Below are positions 52,176-60,912 of a DNA stretch of 64,000 bases, one piece after another (the stretch's first letter is position 1; each line of letters opens with the position of its first letter). The stretch is from Gliomastix tumulicola (lineage: Eukaryota; Ascomycota; Sordariomycetes; Hypocreales; Bionectriaceae). The stretch spans positions 3,096,409 to 3,160,408 of the forward strand of contig BCHX01000005.1 in the NCBI GenBank assembly GCA_001599755.1, read 5' to 3'. The notes beneath the pieces are model-generated. The model searched no databases, was not told the origin of the DNA, and saw only the letters and a list, made by a program, of their open reading frames with translations. The translations under genes and the position numbers were made by a program.

Positions 52176-53370
52176 CCCATAGCTATTGCGAGCTGTCCCA
52201 TTGGGCTTGGGCTTAGTGCGCGGAGCTGGAGGGGGGCATGATGATTGGGAATGCACGTCAGATCGTGATTCTTGATTCCACATGCTGCGTGCAATAGTTC
52301 GCTGTTAGGCTCCGCAAACACGCCCGTAAGCCACTGTATTTTGTACCGGGGGGAAAGGGTGCTGTTTCCACCCACTCCGTTTCGTATAGCCGGGGTGTAC
52401 TCGATGTTGGGAGCAGAAACTTGCCTGTGCGGATGTACTCTTACATAGTAAGCCCGCTTGTCCGGTACCATCGGATCGATGACGGAATTGACTCTGATGA
52501 CTTGGTCCACATCCGGCATGGAGTGAGGGGGGAGAGTGAGACACGCATTCACGAGGAGTGAGACAGCTCTGGGCCTGAGAATTGATGAATGGGACAATGG
52601 ATATGGGATTTGTGAGGACGCTACAGCTCACCGGCTTCACCCAAGAGGACGCCCTCTCTTGCCAGCTTCACTTTTGAATGGAATCATGGCTGACTGCCGA
52701 GGCTTGTTGGCTGAAAGTCGTTCGATGATGACATCGCGGGCCAGTCGTATTGCTTGGAGAGTTGGAGAAGCTCGTCGCCTCTTTGAGCCGCATGCAGCCG
52801 GTGAAGGGACGAAGTGGTGTGCAGGTGGCTTGGCGCCCACGGACTGGCGTTCTCGGGCCTGGTTGGCCCGGATCCGAAAAGGGGCGCTCTACATAAGCGA
52901 CCTAGTTTGTCGCTATCCGGAATCATTTCAAGGCCGAGGCTCCTCGAAACACCTCAAAGTGATATCAGTTAAGATCGGACGGAATTATGACTGCACCGGC
53001 ATCCTTTTCTCTTGCACCATGATACAATGATTATACGTGTCAGACTTCACGTCTGTTGCTGGACGCGAATATCATTGGGAGCAAGTATGAATGATCTCTG
53101 TATATTTGCGTCTCAAGCTAGGCTGCTACTATCTTATTGCCTGTCAGGTCTGTATCCCCGTGCTCACAACGCCATGAAACGCCAGTGTCGAAGTCATAAA
53201 TAGACGATCTGATACGGTGACCTCTCAAGATGCTGACAAGAACAAGTACATGCTGTAGAAAAGTACATTAGATGGAGACATCTACTCCCTGGGTATCAGA
53301 AGAAGCTCGTTCGGCATTCGATCGTCCCTATGCGTACAAAATGGCATCGTACATCCAGAATTCTAGTATC

Positions 53371-55302
53371 TCAATGTGCGATTCGTGCATTTGGCGGACG
53401 AGTCACTGTGGGTGTGACCCATGCTGTAGGCAATCTTTGACCGTCCTGCCTCATGTCAGGCCTCCGTATGATGGTAAAGGCCTTCGACAGTCTGACCCTG
53501 AACCCGCGCTCAACTCCGTCTAGCAGGCGTCAATGGTGTTAACGAAGTGTCTTTGGAAAGCATGGGCGGAAGAACTTACATATGAGGGTGTACAGATATT
53601 TAGCGAGGACGGGAATCCACGCCAGTAGGGCAATGACCTGTCCCAGATTCCAAGGCCGATCGTAGTCTTGGTTGTAGGATGCAATTATCTCGCCAATGAT
53701 GTCGCGGAGACTCCAGGACATCATGAGCCCAAGAACCACCTGAGTAGCAAGAAGCAACACCGTAGGTATAAGTCGACGGCTCAGAAGTTTCACCATGGCT
53801 TTCGGCGGTATCTTGTTCAGCCTCGCCTTCCTCACTATACCCCCAAAGGAGGAGCGTCCTCGGGGCTGGAGGCGCCGCCAGAAGAGCTTGAGATACCACA
53901 GATAACATAGTATCGCAAGACTTGCCCAGATGAAATATGGCGATGGGGCGTGGACGTATTTCAGATTTGTGTTGGACCATGAGCCGCGAGAAGAACGGCC
54001 GCCGTCATACTCGGAGTCTTCGCATAGAGCCCGTAGCGATGGGCCTCCCCCACATTCTTCTAGACTCATATCCTTGCTGAACATCGTCCGGATCTGCTTC
54101 ATGGAGGGAATTCTATCGGTTGACGTAGAGGCCGCGGCGGCCAGCAAGACTGCCGTGGTGGAAAAGATGAGACTGTAAAGAGAGTCCATTGACACCCGCC
54201 GCAGGGACATCTGGACGATGATAACCGGAAGAAAGGCGCAGAAAACGATGGAGGACGTAATATTGTGGTTGAGAATAAGAGACGGATAGTTGACGGCCCC
54301 GTTGAACATTGCCCCCTGCGAGTGGGCGTATATAACCGCAGCGGTGATGGCGATGACATAGAAGCTCTGCGCCTCGCTGAACTCGGCCATGAACGAGGTG
54401 GTCGCATGTAGAAAGTTGCTTTTCTCGAGGCGTGTGAGTAGCGCATCAAGCCGAGGGTGCGAGGCAATGAATAGCTTCTTCGGCATTCTGCGTATGTTGA
54501 ACCCGTTCCAGGTGATCCGTACGCAGAAGAGCACAGGGTCAATGATCGTCCTAGCATTCAGGCAGACGCTCATGATCCAGATATACAGGCATACGGCGCT
54601 TTGTATCAGCAAAGACATGTATATCTGGTGTTCCAAGTTAGCTAAGGTTCATCATCTACTCTCTCGCCAATTGCTCAACCGGCGAGGGGAGAAGAGGATA
54701 TCACCACTCACACCTGGGCCGGCAATGTCGAGGTTCGGGACGGCACGCACACCCTCACAGAATGTGGTGCCGTTCAAAAAGGGGCTGCGCTCCTTCATGG
54801 CGCTATCTAAGAAGTCCCTAGCAGAGGTGAAGGAGACTTTGCAGTCACCATCATCCCAGCAGCTCGCTGCAGCACAGTCGTAAATCTGGTTGAAAACTCC
54901 CATCCCGTCAAAAGAGGATATATGAAAAGCCTGGTCGTTGATGGACAGTTTAGCCTCGATATCCTGCACAAGTTCCTGGCTGGCTGGATCGCTATAGACA
55001 ATCGATGCTTGCCACACGGCCGCAAGTGCCAGGCAATTCCACATCACTTCCCACGAGCGAAATATAGTGCCCGCATCACCGCACATTGTGCTGCAAGAGA
55101 CTCCTCCTTCCCCATTGCCTCCGCATATTCCAGGCACAAACTCAAGGGAGAAACTCCAGTTATCATCGTTGTTCAGTCTTTCGTGGAAAAGATTCAAAGG
55201 TGCTTCCAGTGTCCGCCGTAAAATCTCGTTTGTAGATGTGTGTGTCGACACCCGGGAGCCGTCGAACCTGATAAGGCCCCTTTCGTCCTCACTTAATGGC
55301 AT
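53371..55302 (-). CDS. Unrecognised seven-TM membrane protein with Cys-rich N-terminal domain (copy A)
   Basis: Exons 54712-55302, 53580-54624 and 53371-53519, introns of 87 and 60 nt; 594 aa. Residues 1-197 form a soluble domain with paired Cys (SCSTMCGD, SCWDDGDCKVSF) and an N-glycosylation site (LNGTTF), ending NLDIAGPG. About seven hydrophobic segments follow, starting IYMSLLIQSAVCLYIWIMSV and ending in NLGQVIALLAWIPVLAKYLYT. A long polar loop lies after the fourth segment (MFSKDMSLEECGGGPSLRAL), and a basic cytosolic-type tail contains LSKAFTIIRRPDM. No signal peptide is seen, so the first domain may be either side. The same exon structure occurs in copy B. I know of no function for it; a receptor- or channel-like protein is possible. 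Confidence 0.8.
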
Positions 55303-56151
55303 GATGCAGTGAGCGAAGTAGAGGAGGGCAGCCCCCCTGGATAGTTGTTTTCACACTCATGAAAGGGGGTAGGTGAAGCTGGGTCAAAAGAACGAAAAAC
55401 TGCGGCGTTTTGAATAAAATAAATGAGGCGCACTTGTACGTATGAATGAAATGGATGACTCGTCATTTGCCGTGGCTGTGCAAAATCATTCACACAGACG
55501 CGCGGCTGGACGCCTTACGGGTAATCCTGCATGCGAACCATATGGGATGCATAGGCAGTAAGCACGTAGTGGTATTAGGAGCCACCTGCCTGCTTGAGGA
55601 ACGGATTTCGCGGATAGTACCAGGTCACAGCCTCCCACACCAGGACGGGAATTTGGAATTTGCGGAAGCCGATTCTCGGCATCATCCAAGAATATAACGT
55701 CAGGGTAAGGCGGAAAGGGTTTCGGGAAGGATTTGTTCGCCTGTGCATCGAAGGCACAGACAGCGCAAACATGAAGCAGGGTGAGGGCACAGCTACGGCC
55801 TTGTGCCACGCCCGAGCCAACGGGGTCCCTCTCATTATAACAGCCAACATACGTCGGATTCCAAATCGGGCAGGGCAGCACAGCTTCCAGTCCACAGATT
55901 TCATCAAGACTCTGCGCCATAGCTAGGATAGTGAATACGACATAGATTCGGGTCTAGGTAGAGCGCAAAGACGGCCCGTCCTAAGTGTAATATTGCATTA
56001 TAAGACTCGATGCAGGTAATAACGATGTGATGTTGCTTTCAGGAGGGTATGGGCGCTGACAGCCCTCCACTAAAAATGGCTGATAATCACGCCGTCTCCC
56101 TTCAGCGAAATGGCGTTCCATCACTCACGTCAAAAATTGTTCGGCACGAAC
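55303..56151. other. Spacer between the two membrane-protein genes
   Basis: Holds the frame-broken ORF at 55575-55920 and otherwise only promoter and 3' sequence. Confidence 0.45.
55575..55920 (-). pseudogene. Possible frameshifted small gene
   Basis: ATG 55920 opens a Cys-containing frame (TYVGCYNERDP, LLHVCAVCAFDAQ) up to about 55650. There a one-base shift leads into a second frame reading QIPVLVWEAVTWYYP and closing with TAA at 55575. Both parts look like coding DNA, and removing one base around 55645 would join them. Intron signals that could do this are absent. The predicted product is about 115 aa and not recognised. It is on the same strand as the membrane genes. Confidence 0.3.
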
Positions 56152-58080
56152 TCACGGCCTCCTATGGCCAAATTCGTCCCCGATCGCGTCCTCCCTTCCC
56201 GTCATGGAATCTCTTTCATTGTCCTGAGCCATTTCCGGCCTTCGTGTTATCGTAAAGGCTTTGGATAATCGGATCATGAATCCGCTTTCCAGGCCGACTA
56301 GAAGAACGCCAGTTATCAATAGAGGCCAAAGCAAAAAGGAGACGAGGAAATACTTACACAACAGCATGTATATATACTTTGAAAGAACGGGTATCCACGC
56401 AAGAAGGGCGACAACCTGTCCCAGGTTCCATGGCCTGTCCGAGTCAACATCGGAAGATCCTGTCATTTGATCCATGATGATGAGGAAGCTACAAAATAGC
56501 AGCCAGATCAGTGATACGTGGAGAAAGAGTAACAGAATCTTGAGGATCACCCGTGCAGTCAATAGGAGATGCTTGAGTAAAAGAAGCACCTTGACCCAGA
56601 ACCTCCCACATCTGCTAGCTTTGGTCGTCAAGAGATGGTAAGTTGAACGTGCTGTTTGCACCAGAGACCGGCGGAAAAGCTTCAGATACCACAAGCGACC
56701 TAGTAGTAAAGCGCATACCCATATCCCAGATGTCGATGAGGCAGTCAGCCACGCAAAGTAAAACGGTGGCTTGTTAGGAAAGTAAGAATCCCCCTCGCCT
56801 ATGTCGTTGCACGAAGCTCTTAACGATGGGGCTCCTCCGCATTCTTTAAGAGCCTTATCTTCCGAAAACATTGCTAGAACCATTTCTCCAGAGATACTAC
56901 GCCATGACGATGTGGCCGGCACACTGGAAAGCACCAAGGCCGTCGTAGAGAATATAAGGCTGTAGATAGAGTCCATGGACATGCGAAGCAGGCAAAGCTA
57001 AATGATAACGATCGGGAGCGAAGCGCAGAAAGCTATCAAAAGCGTGATGTCTTGGTTGAGGAGAAAAGACCCATAGTTAGAAGCACCATTGAAGTTCGCG
57101 CCTTGGGTGTCGCCGTAAATAATAGCGACCCCAATGGCAATAACGTAAAAACACTGTGCTTCGGCGAACTCGGCCATGAAGCAGCTTGTTGCGTGGAAGA
57201 AATTTGAAGACTCTAGGCATTCAAAGAACCTGGCGAGTCGTGGAATGGAAGAGATAGATCGCTGTGGTGGCTTGGCTCTGTCGGAGTTGTTGAAGGGTCT
57301 CAGGATGGCGTCGATGGTTGTTCTTCCCATCATGACAACGCTCATGATCCAAATATAGCTGCACATGACCGCCTGAATGAGCAAGGACATGAAAATCTAC
57401 ACCTCAAGTCAGCATAAACTCTTTCCGCGTCGCGCGCCTTTGTTCAAGAGGACTCCTAGGGCGCAGGCGGGAGGACTGTTTGTACTTACCCCTGGTCCAG
57501 CGATGTCGAGGTTTGGGACCCCAACCGCACCGTCACAAAACGATGTGTCTAAAAACGGCCCTTCCATAGACGTATTGCCGGCTAAAACGCCTTCAGCGAA
57601 GGTGAAAGAGAAGTTACAGTGGCCGCCGTCGTCCCGGCAGCTTTTCTGAGCACAACCATAAATGTGCTCCAACACTGATCTCCCATCGAACTCGGATAAT
57701 TTGAAGGGATACACCTCAGCCAGCTCCCTCTCAATCTGTCTCACAAGAGCCTGACCAGACGTATTGGTGAAAGTTCTCGAAGCTTGCCAGAGCGACGCGA
57801 GAGTCAAGCAGTTCCATAAAATTCCCGATGAGCTGAACATGGTCTCGATATTGCCACATGTCGTGTTGCAAGAATTTGGTTCTATCCCATCGGCCGTGCA
57901 GATACCAGCCATGAAGGAAGGCGTGCTCCCAACATAAATGTGGTCTCCAGCAAAGTCTCCAGCAAAGTAGTTGCGGAAGGAATCCCAGGATGCTTCAAAT
58001 GTTTCCGAGAAAAGCCAGTCTGTGTCGTAATAATTGTGCTCATCCTTGCCCCTCACTTCGCCTACATAAATGAGAGGCAT
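56152..58080 (-). pseudogene. Seven-TM membrane protein, copy B, interrupted by an in-frame stop
   Basis: Exons 57490-58080, 56358-57396 and 56152-56297, introns of 93 and 60 nt. Exon 1 is 591 nt, exactly as in copy A, and the protein aligns from end to end (AGPG junction, SLLIQ start of TM1, SMDSIYSLIFSTTALVL, NLGQVVALLAWIPVLSKYIY, LSKAFTITRRPEM). At 56998-57000 a TAG stands where copy A has a Gln codon, between the third and fourth TM segments at about residue 330. No intron can remove it without deleting conserved sequence. Everything downstream is still open, so the lesion is recent or read through. It may make a truncated 329-aa protein with three TM segments. Confidence 0.75.
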
Positions 58081-59025
58081 GGATGCGGGATGAAGAGTAA
58101 GTCGGTGCCGGCCCTTCCTTGGGGAATTTGACTTCTGCTGGTAACTGACTGTCTCGAAAGAGTGATTGAAACAAAGAAGAAAGAAAGTGTTGGAAAGGCA
58201 AGCGAGATCTGCCAGACATTACTTATACCGTATGCTCTGGAATGCAATCTGAGCCCCTCAGGCGACCGCCCCTCCATGTCTATGTTCCAACGCCTTCTTG
58301 CGAACCACTTGCCACTCAGGAGATGGAAATATTTGAGACAGTTCGTTGGGGGCCAATGCCTGTGTGGCAAACCGGCCGCTTTTTAATGGATAATGAGGCA
58401 ACGCGAGGTTGCTCTGCTTCCAATAAATTTGGACATGACGTTCAGCTCATAGCTTCATGCGTGGCGGGCAGAGGACAATGACTAGCCTGGAAACCTAATA
58501 CCATGGCAAGAATTATACCTCCTACGTAGGAGACCTACCCTCTGTCCTAAATGTGAGAATCAAACGGTGCTATGTGTCAAGGGGGGAAAGTGTCATTAGT
58601 GACACGGGGCGGATGCGATGGCGATACGTACTAGCCAGTAATACATAGTACTAGTAGGGAGCTGATGGACTTCGAAAAGCTCAAACTAGCTTTGCATGTT
58701 TATGTCAATTAGTTACTAGCTTAGACAAAATACATAGATTTGTGAACTGACATGTAGTTGGAGATACAGAACGCCATGGTAAAATGCTGGTAGATGTACG
58801 GGCTCCTTCCCGATTATGACTCATCTACGGCGACAGAACCATCAATCGGAAAGTATTTGCTCCAAGGATAACCAGATTGATGAGATTCAACTTGAGCACT
58901 GTATTTGTGCGCAAGTATTTCGGCTCCGGATCTTATATTTTCCACGCGTCAGCGACTGCACGGAATGCGGTTGGCGCCATTGATGGTTTAATTACCTGCA
59001 AATTACCACATCCAACATCATCACC
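58081..59025. other. Divergent intergenic region, AT-rich
   Basis: Promoters of copy B (minus) and the kinase (plus). From 58490 to 58900 the DNA is AT-rich with several TAGT/ACTAGT words. No gene. Confidence 0.5.
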
Positions 59026-60597
59026 ATGAGATTGACAACTTCACAGGGCCTGCTCAAAATACGGCATCGCTCGTTGCTCTACCTTACAATTCCATATACG
59101 AGTAGCCGACGAGATATTATTAGAACAGATCGATTTTCGCGCAATAGACACACTGTGCGGGTAACATCTACCAACCGCAGAATTTTCCCGAGCACAGGCT
59201 GCTTCGAGAAGATCCCTGAGAGCAGGCGAGTAGAAGAAGAGACTCTTCCGGGTTACGAGGCGAACAAATATTACCCTGTTCGCCTCGGAGAAGTTTTCCA
59301 GTCAAGATACCAGACTGTCGCAAAGCTCGGCTATGGCACGGGCTCGACTGTCTGGCTTTGCCGGGATCTCAAGTATGCGTGCAGACCACCATAGGCGAGA
59401 TTCACAACACAACGCTGATTTTATCTTGCTTTTTGTAGGGCGAACATTCTTTTAGCGCTCAAGATCTGTGTCAGTGGGGAAGATGCCACCAACAACGAAC
59501 TCGCTATCTCCAACAGCATCAAGTCGATCGACACAGAACACCCCGGCAAGGACAGACTCCGTGTCGTGCTGGACAGTTTTGAGATCAAGGGTCCCTATGG
59601 CTACCATCGATGTCTCCTATTCACAGCGCAAGGCCTAACGTTCACTGATTTCCGAGCCTTTTTTCCGGAGAAAGGTCTCAACCCAGCTCTCTTACGACAC
59701 ACCTTGCTTATGATTCTCCTGGGCCTGGATTTCATGCACCAGGTCGGCGTGGTACACACTGGCACGTGTTGCAGACTACTTACTTTTACCTTCCATCGTC
59801 CAAGCACTAATATGCCCTCCAGATCTTGCTCCTAACAACATTCTCCTTGGCATTGACGAGCCAGGAGCGTTGGACAAGGTCGAGCAGGCGGAGTTGAAGA
59901 ATCCGTCGCCTCGGAAAGTTCTTCCAGATCGCACAATCCATCTCTCCTACACCATGCCCATCACCTATGGTGCTCCGGTGATATCTGACTTTGGCGCCGC
60001 TCGCTTGGGAGAACCAGGACAAAAGTACACTAGGGATGTCATGCCCGGTGTCTATCGTGCACCCGAGATTATTGTCGGTGCGGGATGGGACTCGAAAATC
60101 GACATCTGGTCTGTCGGGGTCATGGTAAGTCGAGGACCCTCTTCGAACGGACACTGGCGGGCATATCTGATAAGTGAGAAACCAGGTCTGGGACCTATTC
60201 GAGGGCGGTCGCCTCTTCCGTGCCGTGACGAATGGTCATCTGAATGACGAACAACACCTCGCCGAGATGGTTTCCCTGCTAGGTCCTCCCCCAAAGGAAT
60301 TTCTCCAAATGAGCGAGAGGTGTCGCCAATACTGGGATTCAGAGGGTAGGTTTCCGGAAGACGACTTGCAACCCCGACCGATGTTTTTTCGGGAAACAGT
60401 CGTGCTAATAGACCAAAGGCAACTGGATCGCTGCGACGCCTCTCCCGAACCAGTCCTTCGAGAGTCGCGAGAGACGCTTGAAAGGCGAGGAAAAAGAGCT
60501 CCTCCTCGCTTTTGTACGGAGGATCCTGTGCTGGCTTCCTGAAGATCGCCCAACAGCAGAGGACCTTTTTGAAGACGAGTTCCTAAACTACGGGTAG
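59026..60597 (+). CDS. SRPK-like serine/threonine protein kinase
   Basis: Five exons: 59026-59372, 59439-59761, 59823-60124, 60186-60345 and 60419-60597; introns of 66, 61, 61 and 73 nt; 436 aa. The kinase lobe shows the Gly loop KLGYGTGSTVWL, the ATP lysine Lys124 in LLALKICVS, the catalytic loop HTDLAPNNIL with Asp224 and Asn229, and DFG at Asp279 in ISDFGAARLG. PGVYRAPEI and DIWSVGVMVWDLFEG follow. This is the SRPK-like group common in filamentous fungi; SRPKs phosphorylate Ser/Arg-rich splicing proteins, but here the target is unknown. The usual lysine of the catalytic loop is Ala226. Intron 2 begins GC rather than GT and cuts the Asp224 codon. The first ~60 residues are basic and of unclear role. 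It neighbours a HET-ankyrin gene. Confidence 0.85.
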
Positions 60598-60912
60598 AAT
60601 TGGCAACAGGACAGGTAACTTTCAGTGTGTGTCGCAATGCCACTATGGAAATGACTGATTGCCCAATGGAGGTTGGGGGCCAAGATTAGGGCGCGTATGC
60701 AAGGGAGGACAAGAATGAGGCGGTGCTCAGCAGGAGTCAGCCTGCATAATAGCACTACTGCAAGGCGCCGCACAGGCGGGGNCAAATTAAATGCCAAAAA
60801 GCCTTGCCATCACCCCGACTCGTACATCCAGAAGACTTTCCTTCGTCACTCTCACTTTATTGCTGGCTCTCATCTCTGACTTGAGTATGCAAAGCCATCG
60901 CCCGCCAAAACC
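60598..60912. other. Short spacer between kinase and HET-ankyrin gene
   Basis: 3' end of the kinase gene and leader of the next. Contains one undetermined base (n) at 60782. No gene. Confidence 0.5.

Larger units (their letters stand above)
51528..53370. other. Intergenic, no gene seen
   Basis: 1.8 kb upstream of Egt1 and downstream of the first seven-TM gene. Open frames up to ~250 codons run antisense to each other and have no domain. A short AGCTAAGC-type repeat is listed separately. Confidence 0.45.

Noticed and set aside
52141..52195. AGCTA-rich repeat considered as a transposon end or CRISPR-like array
   Set aside because: Only about three 8-nt units, no spacers, no terminal inverted repeats and no transposase nearby.
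51857..52597. 246-codon minus-strand open frame upstream of egt1
   Set aside because: Composition is not protein-like, no domain or splice support, and it overlaps equally long frames on the other strand.
60782..60782. Undetermined base n
   Set aside because: Lies in the spacer before the HET-ankyrin gene and affects no coding sequence; a base-calling gap, not biology.
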